Shown here: in pieces, positions 35,088 through 45,492 of the stretch
Position numbering within the stretch: the first letter of the stretch is position 1
How the letters are laid out: each line of letters opens with the position of its first letter
Origin: Branchinecta lynchi
Lineage: Eukaryota > Arthropoda > Branchiopoda > Anostraca > Branchinectidae
Direction: 5' to 3'
Length of the DNA stretch: 64,000 nucleotides
Assembly (NCBI GenBank): GCA_023053575.1
Contig: JAKZAP010000021.1
Coordinates: 7,106,212 to 7,170,211, forward strand
Notes under the pieces: generated by a model
The model's database searches: none
Told to the model about the DNA's origin: nothing
What the model saw: only the letters and a program-made list of their open reading frames with translations
Made by a program: the position numbers and the translations under genes

Positions 35088-35519
35088 TTTGGGATCCCAA
35101 AACGTAAGTGGAGGGATACCTATGACATCGAACCTAAGAAAAGATGCTGAGCCTGTATATGACAATCATTTTTAACCTGGACATATAATTCGACCGGAAT
35201 CCGGTTGAAACCGGAAATTTTATTAGTTAAAGTTTTATTTGAAGTTATTACATGTTCTTTATAGGGATAAGGAGATACGCTGAATTAGTTTCTGAATTGT
35301 TCTTTTTTTGCTGGACAAGTAGTTCGCTCGGAATTCGTCCGAAACCGGAATTTGGCAGAAGTACAACAGGAAGTTTCGGTCAGTATCGTCAAAATAGATA
35401 TGGCTTATAGAGGGATATTTGAACTTGGTTTTCTCAGATGATTAGCGAGGCGAAGACAAGACCCAATTGTCTGGATCAAATATTAGATTTTTGGAATCCC
35501 ATCGAAACCTTAGGTCTTG
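35088..35519 (+). mobile_element. Element A copy 12, internal deletion
   Basis: The palindrome and gtaagtggagggatacctat are followed after about 40 bp by two core units and the 3' block ending aggtcttg at 35519. The leader and microsatellite are missing. Confidence 0.75.
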
Positions 35520-36974
35520 TTACTAAGGTTGTACTAGCCCAATTTAGTTGCAGGGCATCTCATTTTATTCCTAACAATGCCCTCTCTTGGAACAAGTTGA
35601 ATATTTTCCGACGTCTCGTATACTCACGGAGCTATAGGCTAGTATCTATTAATTTTTTCTGAAAATCTCGAAATTCAGAGGTTTATTCCGAGGTTGGGCA
35701 CGTATCTCGTAACTTAATATATTTTTTCGATTCTTTATACTTTACCAGAATTTGGCTTGGATTCTAAGCTTCACATTGCCGTAACGTTACCAGCTCCAAC
35801 TTTTCTGTGAAGCCGAAAAGAATTTTTTGAAAAAGTATAAGCTAAAAATGTATGAGAAAGTACATCTTTGCAAAATGGTGATGTGACACAATATTCTATG
35901 CTAGAATTCGGTGTAGGATTCAAATGAAAAGTATTAACTACCGTTGTTATAGGCTAATTACTTATTTAAGCTGTTCTGCCTTTTCCTAAACATGTTGAGT
36001 AATCCTGGGAAGAATGATGTAAAATGTCACTTCACATTGGCCCAACATAGTATAAACTACGTATGGATCTCAACGAAAATGGATGTTTGGAACTTGGGAG
36101 GTCAAGCCTGGGTTTATCCCATTTCTCTCCGAACCACGCCAAGCGTTACATACGCTGTGAAAGGCTGGTACCGCAAGCCATATCCCTCGCTAAATCCTTT
36201 GAATGTCAGTAATGTGATCACCTTTTGCTGCCTTTTCTCTCGCCAAATTGACTTCAAGTTAGCGTGGCTACTAAAAAGACAGTTGGCATTCCGGAGTGAT
36301 GGGCTATTTCGTCTCGAAGTGGGGATTAACCGTTTTGAAGGACGTCTGTATAGTCTAGTCTCGTCTAATCTGGCCTCGTCCTTGTGTATAGCCTAGGGCA
36401 TTTAGAGGCAGTATGTGCCTTTCGTGCTTAAAAATTAGAAAAACAGAGACAAGGAATTCTTGGGATCGCAGTTAAGTAGGGATCGTTCTTTTCACGAGAA
36501 GTCAGGTCTATAAGATCTTGCCCTTGTCTAATTAGATCTGGTTTAGTCCCGTCTGACCTTGCCCCGTCCACATGCATGGTTAGGACATTCTGTTGTGCCA
36601 AGAGGCTAGGAAACAAGAGCTAGTAGCTCATATGGCACTCCGCAAGGGTGGTTAAGAAGATGAAATATAGAATTTGCCTTTTCGTGATCATTTGTTAGCA
36701 AAACCCTTGAGATAAAAATGATCATGGACTTTGAAATCACGAGAATGTATCGTTTAGTAAAAAGTATGTTATTTTTGAACTTTGTCGTACTGATGCGCAC
36801 TTTAAAGGCGCTAGAAATTCATCTTTAAGCAAACTCGTTGAGGCAAAAACGGTCAAAAGTATTTCAAAAAGGATAATGGGCTCATGGGTATCATGAAAAT
36901 GTTTATTTTTCTTATAAGTATTTTTCTTACTTTGCGGTTAAGATTAGTACTTTAAGGAATAGTTGTATTTTGAA
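35520..36974. other. Unassigned intron stretch
   Basis: A 134-codon + strand frame (35992-36396; VWNLGGQAWVYPISLRTTPS) is the longest here. It has no recognised domain, no clear splice sites and no clear relation to the repeats. Possibly a decayed coding fragment. Confidence 0.35.
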
Positions 36975-38045
36975 AATGACGATTTCGAAGCAGATCTTGT
37001 TGAATCTATAATATTCCAGCCAAGTTTCATCGTCCTAGCACATCTGGAAGACCTTAATTTGCGATCACTGGAATCCCCTCCCCTCCCCCCCCCCCCCGAC
37101 ATCCCGCACAGTGCCCGGAACCAATCTGGTTCTGTAAATGATTTATCCAGAGCATTTATTTTTTATTCCCACAAAGTTCCTTCCCGATCCCACCAGTCTA
37201 AGCCGGTAAAGTATACCCCCCCCCCCCCCCCTCAATAGTTGTCGGATCCGGTCCGGACACGCAAAAGATCACGAGAGACATCTCCTCTTTTCAATTACTA
37301 AATTTCACTCGGATCTGATCACACGTTCCAAAGTTACGCATGACTCAGTATTCCGGATTCCCCCTCCCTCCACTCCCCCACGAGTATCGGATCGAGAAAT
37401 TTGTATTTCCAAGTCAGTTTGATCGGGTCCCTGCGATGCCTGCCAAGTTTGGTTTTCAAGAACTCCAAAAGTTCAATTTTTCCAACTTGAGCGGTTTTGA
37501 GCATGAAGGGGACCCTTGCCAAGAAGAGCCGAAATATAGTTCTAATAAATCCAGCTGACGTATCCGTGTTGCACTGTCAAATATATGTCACAAGATTTCT
37601 GGTTGCCCCCTCCTGTTCCCTCCTCCCCCCCCCCCACACACATTCATCGGATCCGGTTCGGACTTGAAATGGGACATCTCTCCACTCCCCCCACAATGGT
37701 CGGATCTGAAAATTGACTATTTCTAGGTTAATCTGGTCAGTGGTCGGGTCCCTGATATGTCTGCCAAGTTTCATTGTCAGCCTACCTGGAAGTACCTTAA
37801 CTCCGGAACCCCACTCGAACTCCCCCCACGGTGCCCTAATCTGGTCCAGTTCTGTCACTATTGTACCAAGGTCTTGTGCTTGTTCTTCCCACCAAGTTTC
37901 ATCCCGATCGTTCCACTCTAAGCAAGACACACGATTTCTGCTTCCCCCCTCCGACTCCCCCTCCCACACTCATCGATGTTGCGCACTTGAAAGGGATCTT
38001 GAGACATATGGCCGTCCCAGATATCAAGTTTCATTAAGATCCGAT
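36975..38045 (-). mobile_element. Element B internal modules, inverted, head to head with copy 2
   Basis: Reverse-complement modules (ccaagtttcat(c/t)gtc, gatccgatcacccg-type) end about 20 bp before the 5' palindrome of B copy 2. Several long poly-C tracts at 37086-37097 and 37217-37232 correspond to the ggggg linkers of B. Neither terminus is present. Confidence 0.7.
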
Positions 38046-38060
38046 AAATTCTTTTCCTCT

Positions 38061-40754
38061 TTTTATGGCACTTGAGCTTACTCAAGTGCCATATAGCGAT
38101 TGTTATTTCTGTCCGTCAGTCGGTCTGTCGGTCCCGGTTTTGCTAGTTCGGGCACTTCCAGATAAGCTAGGACGATGAAACTTGGCAAGCATATCAGGAA
38201 CTGGACCAGATTAAATTAGAAATTGTCGCTTCCTCGATCCGACCATCTGGAGGGGAGTGGAGGGAGGGGGAATCCGAAAAAAATAGGAAAAATGAGATAT
38301 GTTTAGCTTACGAACGGGTGATCGGATCTTCATGAAACTTAATACATGGAAGGACTTCGTGTCTCAGACCCTCCATTTTAAATCCAGACTGGATCCGGTG
38401 ACACTGGGGGGAGTTAGAGGGGGAAACCGGAAATCTTGGAAAACACTTAGAGTGGAGGGATCCGAATGAAACTTGGTGGAAAGTACAAGCAAAAGTCCTA
38501 GATACGTTGGGGGGTTTGTTGGGGGGGGGGAGAAGTCCGAATTTGTAGTGATCCCGCGAGTTCCGTGCTTCCTGGTGTGCTGGGACGATGGAATTTGACA
38601 GGCATGTCTGGGACCCGACCAGCTTAAACAGGAAATCATCAATTCCCCGATTCGACCATCTGGGGGGGGGGGGTGGAGGGAGGGTGAAGCCAAAATTTGA
38701 GGTATTTTTAGCTTGCGAACGGGTGATCGGATCTTGATGAAAATTGATATTTAGGATGACCTCGTGTCTCAGACACCTCACTTTAAATCCGGGCCGGATA
38801 CGATGACACTGGGGGGAGTTGGAGGAGGGAACCGGAAATTTTGAGAAACGCTTAAAGTGGAGGGATCGGGATGAAACTTGGTGGGAAAAACAAGCACAGG
38901 TCCTAGACACGTCATTGACATAACCGGACCGGATCAGGGCACTGTGGGGGAGTTGGGGTGGGGGTCGTGATTTCTAGCGATCCCGCGAGTTCGGCATACT
39001 TCCTGGTGTCCTAGGGCGATGAAACTTGGCAAGTATGTCAAGGATCCGAACAGATTGACTTGAGAACAGCCGTTTCCCCGACCCGACCATCGTGGGGGGA
39101 GTGGGTGGATGGGGAGTCCGGAATCTAGTGGCGTGCATAACTTTTGAACGGGTGATCGGATCTTGATGAAAATTGATATTTAGGATGACCTTGTGTCTCA
39201 GACACCTCACTTTAAATCCGGGCCGGATCCGATGACACTGGGGGGAGTTGGAGGAGGGAACCGGAAATTTTGAGAAACGCTTAAAGTGGAGGGATCGGGA
39301 TGAAACTTGGTGGGAAAAACAAGCACAGGTCCTAGACACGTCATTGACATAACCGGACCGGATCAGGGCACTGTGGGGGAGTTGGGGTGGGGGTCCGGAT
39401 TTCTAGCGATCCCGCGAGTTCGGCATACTTCCTGATGTCCTAGGGCGATGAAACTTGGCAGGTATGTCAGGGATCCGAACAGATTGACTTGAGAACAGCC
39501 GTTTCCCCGACCCGACCATCGTGGGGGGAGTGGGTGGATGGGGAGTCCGGAATCTAGTGGGGTGCATAACTTTTGAACGGGTGATCGGATTTGAATGAAA
39601 CTTGTCTGGTGAGCTATCGCCTCGGACGTTCAGTGTCACGTCCGGGTCGGGTCCGATACCTGTGTGGATGGGGGGGGGGGGGGGGGGGGGGGGGTGGAAA
39701 ACTCAAGAAACTCTAAAAGCAGAGGGATTGGGACGAAACTTAATGGATGGAACAAGCATTAGGCCTAGATGAAATTGACGGAGCCAGATGGTTTCGGGGC
39801 TCTGTGGGGGGAGTTGGAGGGGGTTTCCTGGAATTCCGGTAGTCGTGAGTTAGAATAGTTCCAGATGTAAAATGACAACGAAACTTTGCAGGCATATTAG
39901 CTACCCGAATTATCTTGACTTAAAAACCTGACACAACATACCCCCGGAAACTTCCGTTCCTAGATCGGAGCATTTTTGGGGGAGCAAGAGAAGAGAAATA
40001 TGGACTTCTATAAATTGCGAACGAGTGGTCTGATTCGAGTGAAACTTCATGGGTGATACGAATCGATGGCCTTGACATGTAAAACATGCGTTCGAACCAT
40101 ATGCGACCACGATTAGGGGAATTGGGGGTGGGGGGACTTTTGACATGCACAAAAACCAAACGGATGGACCGAATGAGATGCAATTCGACAGTGCCGAGTT
40201 TATGCGGCCTAGATTTGTTATTTGGCGTCTGGGCCGGATTCGGCCAAGGTAGGGGGGGGGGGGGTACTGGAAACTTGCAGATAGGCTATGCTCCAATTTC
40301 AAACAAACTTGATGAGGGAATTAAGAGATTGGGCCCGAACCGGCTCCGACAACGTTGGTGGGAAGGGGGGGGGGGGGTACCGGAACTTTCCAAAAATGCT
40401 CAGATTCGAGTGAAACTTGGTAGACATGCATGCATAAACGAAGATGCTTTAGGTGGTCGATTTTTTTTTTATTCCGAACCAGATTCGGCCACGGTAGGTG
40501 GAAATAGAGTGAGTACCGGAAATCGTGTAGCACGTCTAGGGATCAAACAAATGGATTTATTGGGATGAAAGTTTGAACAGTCATGTGCATTTGCAATCGA
40601 GACGATGCCGGAACTGCTCGGAAATGAGTGAAACTAAATATCCTATTTCTATTTACGAACCGCCTTTTTGGATGGCGTGTGTATTTTGTGACGTTTTCAT
40701 CTACTTTCTTGTACAGCCTACTCGTACAAGTGCCATATGAGCTCGTAGCTCTTG
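38061..40754 (+). mobile_element. Element B copy 2, full length (2.7 kb)
   Basis: The 5' end is TTTTTATGGCACTTGAG ctta CTCAAGTGCCAT, a near-perfect palindrome. Next come ctgtccgtcagtcggtctgt and at least six modules with gatgaaacttgg and cgggtgatcggat. The 3' end has caagtgccatatgagctcg, with the hairpin GAGCTcgtAGCTC and terminal CTCTTG at 40754. The 5' GGCACTTG is thus repeated inverted and subterminal at the 3' end. Two modules are exact-looking 429-bp tandem copies. No protein-coding gene. Confidence 0.82.
38722..39579 (+). repeat. 429-bp tandem duplication within B copy 2
   Basis: The start of gggtgatcggatcttgatga recurs at 38722 and 39150, and a diverging copy follows at 39579, giving two spacings of 429. 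The 38722-39149 and 39150-39578 units differ at few positions, so the duplication is young relative to the other modules. Confidence 0.85.
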
Positions 40755-40756
40755 TT

Positions 40757-40953
40757 TATATTAATTATTGAATTGTTAGCGTTTTAATTTGTTGCAATCC
40801 TTGTTCTTGTGTAATTATTGAATATTTGACTATGTTAAAAGCGCAATTGTATATAGTTCTGTTTGACGAGATAAAAAATATTCGTTTTTTTGTTAATACC
40901 GTAAGGAATGTTTTATCGAATAATAAAGATTGATTGATTGATTGATTGACCAG
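40757..40953 (+). repeat. LINE 3' end with (GATT)n tail
   Basis: About 180 bp of AT-rich sequence ends aataataaagattgattgat, with four to five GATT units at 40935-40953. It lies exactly between the 3' end of B copy 2 and an inverted B fragment. Confidence 0.55.
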
Positions 40954-40956
40954 TTC

Positions 40957-41192
40957 GAAAGTTACGCACACCACTAAATATCGGATTCCGCCTCCTCTCC
41001 CACAGGTTTCGGATTGGGCAAGTAACAATTTCTAAGTGAGTCTGGCCGGGTCCCTGGTGTGCCTGCCAAGTTTCTACGTCCTAGCATATCTGGAAGTACC
41101 CTTACTCGCAATCGAGGGACTGACCGACCGACAGACCGACGGAATTGCGATCGGTAAATGGGACTTGTCCGAAGGGCAAGTGCCATAATAAT
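40957..41192 (-). mobile_element. Element B 5' fragment, inverted
   Basis: It contains gaccgaccgacagaccgacg and, at its end, gggacttgtccgaagggcaagtgccat, the degenerate 5' palindrome. It directly follows a (GATT)n LINE tail at 40935-40953. Confidence 0.65.
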
Positions 41193-41457
41193 GGGTAAGA
41201 ATATCGTGGCCTGGCAGGGCCGGATGCTGGTGGAGGGCGAGCAGTTTTGAATATGTCCGAAGACGTGTATTGATAGATGTTCCTACGGCCCAAGCTGACT
41301 GCGAATCAAATTTGACGGTGCAAAACGGATAAGCCAGCTACATTTTATTCGAGCTATATTTCGGCCCTTCTTGGCAAGGGTCCTCTTCAGGCTCAAGCCG
41401 CTCAAGCTGGAAAATAAAATGTATTGGTGTATTGATGTTGTCCTTAAAGGACACCTG

Positions 41458-41888
41458 AACAATGAAACCATACTTGAACACACCATGGAGAATGCATTTA
41501 CAGACATGGACACGGAGAGCATTCTTCTCCTGAGCGTGACGTTTTCAAAATAGGGATGATTGTTTCCGGAGGTTTGCACATGCAGACTCCCAAGACAAAA
41601 AGGGCAATTCATTCAAATCTTGTACAGCGCTGGCCGGACCGTATTTGAATTTCTTCTAGATATACGTTCGGGCTTATCTGGTTAAAAAATATTCCAGAAA
41701 AAGGGTTGATTGGAGACATTTGTTCATTTCTAAAATTGCTCGGTACTGAAATAAGGACAGATGCAAAATGGAGCAAAAATCATAGCTTGGAAACGGTATT
41801 TCGTATTTGGATTGGGTTTTCTGCAGGCAATGTTAACGGACGTCATACAGATAGGGATGATACTTGGTACTAGTCATTCAGGTGTCCT
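41458..41888. mobile_element. TTAA-flanked MITE copy 2 (431 bp)
   Basis: The ends AGGACACCTGAACAATGAAA and TTCAGGTGTCCT are flanked by TTAA at 41454-41457 and 41889-41892. It is colinear with copy 1 (acaccatggagaatgcattt, gagcattcttctcctgagcg, gggatgatacttggta). Confidence 0.78.
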
Positions 41889-41965
41889 TTAACATTTAAA
41901 TTGGAAACATGTAGCATGGGGAAGATAGATATGGAAGGACAATGTTTTCCGATCAGTTTGATTAG

Positions 41966-42241
41966 AGCCTCGTTTGTGTTGCATGCTGCAGGTCCACTTC
42001 TCGCCCGATTCCGGACTGATTCTTTCTACATCCGCTTTTGCACTGCAGCGCTTCCGAGGAAGACGGCAGCGCTTCTCGAGAATCACGGACTTAATCACCG
42101 ACCAAGTCCGTGCTTCCCTGCAAGATGCTGCAGCGCTGCCGCTACAAACCAAGAAGAAAGTGAATTCAAAAACGCATATTGTGCAAAAGCAAAGAAGTGC
42201 TGCAGCAGCGGTGCGGCAGCAATTGCAACAAAAACGAGGCT
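41966..42241. mobile_element. MITE M copy 2 (276 bp), 260 bp upstream of the last CSN3 exon
   Basis: The same ends (AGCCTCGTTTGTGTTGCATG; TTGCAACAAAAACGAGGCT) and central palindrome as copy 1. It lies in the CSN3 intron close to the acceptor at 42500. Confidence 0.8.
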
Positions 42242-42500
42242 TAGATAGGTCATATCGAGGGGTTGCCCACTCCTGGTATCTGGTGTACAACCTTTTATCG
42301 ACACCGACCGATACCAGTGGTGCTGGCCATAAATTAGGCGTTTTCCGCCTCTAAACATGCTGATTTGTATGCCTACCGGCACTTGCTGTACATTAAAATC
42401 GAGTGGGGAACCCCTCAGGTCATACTGGGGTAATCGACATGCTGATTTAGGGCCCTACTATCCGGGTCGGAGATAATTAACGTCTCTTGTTTCATTTAAG

Positions 42501-42668
42501 ATCGAAAGCCTGGTTACCTTGGATCGCCGATTACAAGCAATGGAAGAAGAGATTCTCCTGAACCCCAACTACGTCAAACGTGCCGTTGTGGGAGGAGCTG
42601 TCCTCGACGAAGACCCAATTGGACAGGGTGCATCTGTTACCCCCAACCTCAAAGATGGGAGCTTTTGA
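42501..42668 (+). CDS. COPS3: CSN3, last coding exon with stop codon
   Basis: This 168-bp exon has 55 codons plus TGA, is phase 0, and follows a tttcatttaag acceptor. It contains LDRRLQAMEEEILLNPNYV, which corresponds to the C-terminal helix of animal CSN3 (human: LDERLKAMDQEITVNPQFV, the human sequence being recalled). That helix belongs to the bundle through which CSN subunits assemble. The tail ends KDGSF and is acidic and Gly/Pro-rich, as in other poorly conserved CSN3 tails. Stop is at 42666-42668. No canonical AATAAA was seen in the next 100 bases. A B element begins only about 145 bp downstream, so the 3' UTR is short or runs into repeats. Confidence 0.93.
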   Translation: MESLVTLDRRLQAMEEEILLNPNYVKRAVVGGAVLDEDPIGQGASVTPNLKDGSF

Positions 42669-42811
42669 TACAGCGTGGTAATTTTTTTATTGTAACTGTA
42701 CCTTTATTTCTGTAATTGGTAGATTAAGTAAAATGCAGCGCATTCGAAATTCGTTAATATTAGTTGCGTTTTTGCAGATACCATGGTATCTGATACCACG
42801 GTCTAAAGTCG

Positions 42812-43850
42812 TTTTTGTGGCACTTAACTTCCGGCCAAGTGCCATATACCGATCACTTTTCCGTCGGTCTGTCGGTCGGTCGGTTAGTCCGGTGTTTGCG
42901 AGTTAGGGTACTTCCAGATATGCTAGGACGGTGAAACTTGACAGGCATATTAGGGACCCGACCAAACTAACTTGGAAATAGTCACTTGCCCGATCTGACC
43001 ATCGTGGGGGGAGAGGGAGGTTGCAGAATCCAGAAAACAGGGTCATGCATAACTTTCGATTGGGTGATCGGATCTTAATGAAACTTGACACCTGGGAAAA
43101 CATCGTGTCTCATCTCAAGTCCGGGCAGGATCCGATGAATCTGAGGGGGAGCCGGAAATTGTGTGAAACTCTTGGACTGCAGCGATCGGGATGAAACTTT
43201 GTGGGAAGAACTAGCAGAAGTTCTAGATAAATAACTGACAGGTCTGGACCGGATTCGGATACTGTGGGGGGAGTTGGAGGGGGGTTCCGGGATTCCGGCG
43301 ATCCGTAGTTGATGTGCTTCCAGGTGGGCTAGGACGATAAAACTTGGCAGGCATATCAGAGACCCAACCAGATTAACTTGGAAAAACTCACTGGCCCGAT
43401 TCGACCGTCGTGGGGGGAGGGCGAGACGGCGGAATCCGGAAATTAGTGGCATGCGTAACTTTCGATCGGGTTATCGGATCTTAATGAAACTTGACATCTT
43501 GAAAGAACTCATGTCTCAGATGTCCTGTTTCAAGTGCGGACTGGATCCGATGAACTGGGGGTTGGGGGGTTGGAGGGGAGAACCGGAAATCTTGTGATTC
43601 GCACAGAGTGGAGCGATCAGGATGAAACTTGGTGAGAAGTACAGGCACAAGTCCTAGGTGCATCAGTGACAGAATCGGGCCGGATTCAGGTACCAAGGGG
43701 GGGGGATGTAGGGGGGTGTCTGGAATTCCGGTGATCGTGAGTTAAGGTACTCCCAGATGTGATAGGAACGATAAAAATTTGCTGGAGCATTAGAAACTTG
43801 ACATCATTGGGTTAGACATCGTCACCTTCTCCGATCCGACCATTCTTTAA
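42812..43850 (+). mobile_element. Element B copy 3, 5' portion, just downstream of CSN3
   Basis: The 5' end is tttttgtggcacttaacttc with ccggccaagtgccatat, followed by a cggtctgtcggtcggtcgg microsatellite and about two and a half modules. It breaks off near ccgatccgaccattc at 43850; the 3' hairpin end is absent. It begins about 145 bp after the CSN3 stop. Confidence 0.78.
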
Positions 43851-44481
43851 AGAACTCATCTTAACCGCAAAATACAAAAAAAATACTTTTAAGCAAAATT
43901 TGGTTTTTTAAGATCGCCATGAGTACATGATTCTTTTTGCCTCAAGGGCCCGACCTAACGTGATAGATCACTGATGGTTGGTGGTGGAAACCAAAAAGTG
44001 GAATTGACTAGAAACAGTGTGTAAAAATTGGGAAAACGGAAACTGGAAGGATGAACTCTAGGAATTTGAGCGGATTCGTAAGATTGAAGGCTTGGAATCG
44101 AGAGTCCGAATCCGAATCCAGCCTGACAATCAAAAGATTCGAATCCGGCCAAAAGTACGAATCCTCGATTCGAATCCGGATTCGGATTCGCCCATCTTTG
44201 TGCAGTAATAACTGTTGCCACTGCATTCTACTACTAGTGAACTGGATGCTACTACAGCAAGATTGAATGCCTCATGCCTCCCAGTCGGAGGCATGTTAAA
44301 TCAAAGTATTTCGTACTGCTACATATCAATACATTCAATTTCTTCGTGCAACTACCATACAACTACACAGTAAAATAATTTTTCATCGGTGTGGGGGGGG
44401 GGAGCTCAGCTACGCAGGAAAGTTCTCAGCTGCATTGTGACATGCAGTTGCATCACGTCAATTTTCAGAAAGTTGGACTGT
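43851..44481. other. Unassigned stretch with the GAATCC array
   Basis: Apart from the hexamer array at 44090-44200, it contains gaatgcctcatgcctcccag facing cggaggcatg (44267-44295), a short hairpin, and a tactgctacat...actacacagt block related to 25340-25440. Confidence 0.4.
44090..44200. repeat. Degenerate GAATCC hexamer array, self-complementary
   Basis: gtccgaatccgaatccagcc and agattcgaatccggcc face cgattcgaatccggattcgg, so runs of the hexamer occur in both orientations and can form a hairpin. Confidence 0.6.
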
Positions 44482-44640
44482 CAGAAGTTTCAAAATAGAT
44501 AACAAAAGGATGCGCAGTTTCAACAGACAACGGTAGGGATGTTATCTGTTACGGTTTTACTAAGGTTTTGCATTAAATGTTGTGCATAACAAGCATTGCT
44601 AGGAAGAGTCGAAAAACTACCGAAAAAGTACTTTTCCCAT
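44482..44640. repeat. Foldback element N copy 2, left arm only
   Basis: cagaagtttcaaaatagata through aaggatgcgcagtttcaaca, ttgtgcataacaagcattgc and gtcgaaaaactaccg follow the left arm of copy 1. The second arm is replaced by a hAT-like element starting at 44649. Confidence 0.7.
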
Positions 44641-44648
44641 ATCATGAT

Positions 44649-45282
44649 CAGGGGCGGTTCGAAGGGCTTGGGCATGGGGGGTGGGGAGTTCATAATATAC
44701 GACTGGCCAAAAGCACCAGCAGGCTCAAGAAATATTAACTTTATAAGTTTTAAAACGTTACGGAAAATGCCATTTGTAGTAATAAAATAATTAACAGATT
44801 AGTAACAGGAATTAGACGATGCCGTTCATATTAAATTTCGCTAGAGAGCAGACAAGCCTCGGCACCCGCATATGGTCGGATCGGGAAACTGATCATTTCC
44901 AGGTTAGTTTGGTCGGGTCCCTGATATGCCTGCCAAGTTTCATTGTCCTAGCACATCTGGAAGTACCCTAACTCGAAAGAGTGTGACAAAAAACTCGGAC
45001 CGACAGACAGACGGACAGACGGAATTGTGATCAGTACATGACACTTGAGCCAGAGGCTGCAAGTGCCATAAAAAAAAACAGAAGCGGAAAAGCGCAAAAT
45101 CCCGCCAATTTTTCTCTTGAGACTTGTTTGTATATACTCTGAAACTTTTTACGTTGCAGGTTTACGAAGACAACTCGCTTTGTTTTCAGTTTTAATAAAT
45201 TCAGTAAAAATCAGGCACCGATTCGGTCAATTTTACCAGCCCCCCCCCCCCCCCCAGTGAAGAAAGGCTCGGGACGCCCCTG
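44649..45282 (-). mobile_element. hAT-like element G copy 1, carrying a B fragment
   Basis: The ends are CAGGGGCGGTTCGAAGG (44649) and the reverse complement of CAGGGGCGTCCCGAGC (45282). Both begin CAGGGGCG. Internal ttcggtcaattttaccagcc and the T-tract match element G copy 2 at 57716. The flanking 8-mers (ATCATGAT, GTGGGGGG) do not match, so this is a rearranged copy or two half-elements. Confidence 0.55.
44870..45079 (-). mobile_element. Element B 5'-end fragment inserted in the poly-T tract of a hAT-like element
   Basis: The - strand 5' end (tttttttatggcacttgcag) abuts a T-tract that is intact in the related hAT copy at 57928-57952. Only the microsatellite (gtccgtctgtccgtctgtcg) and one module remain. 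Confidence 0.7.
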
Positions 45283-45294
45283 GTGGGGGGTGGT

Positions 45295-45492
45295 TCAACT
45301 CAACACATATATCCCCGATCCCTATGATCCAAAAGCACAAAGGAATTTCATCGTCTTAATATCTCAAGTTATTTTCAAGCTAAAAAATATTAAAGAAGGG
45401 CAATCTAGTCCCAATTGCCCCTAAGCCAAGTGTGGGTGGAGTTTGATACCCGGAAAAGGTAAAAAGAGACCCCAATACCTAAACCTACCTAG
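45295..45492 (-). mobile_element. Element C, left part of a copy split by E copy 2
   Basis: This is the reverse complement of about 12685-12880 of C copy 1 (shared gcacaaaggaatttcatcg and agagaccc). It continues at 49282-49540 on the other side of element E. Confidence 0.78.

Larger units (their letters stand above)
16674..42500 (+). other. Last intron of CSN3, 25.8 kb, filled with repeats
   Basis: The intron runs from gtaagta at 16674 to catttaag at 42500 and is phase 0. It separates the last two CSN3 coding exons. It contains at least seven A-element copies or pieces, several B elements in both orientations, C, D, foldback and TTAA-type MITEs, LINE 3' ends, a SINE fragment and minisatellites. 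One unassigned candidate exon lies on the opposite strand (34504-34670). The length is inferred from the exon pair and is not confirmed by a transcript. Confidence 0.8.

Noticed and set aside
38308..38910. 200-codon - strand frame (and relatives at 38974-39339, 43075-43452, 49891-50202) rich in Ser/Pro/Phe
   Set aside because: The frame arises from B-element modules read backwards and repeats with the 429-bp unit. It lacks domain character, and its stops fall wherever modules drift.
40086..40568. 160-codon + strand frame
   Set aside because: Lies in B copy 2 across two poly-G tracts that make Gly runs. No conserved motif; B copies elsewhere do not keep it open.
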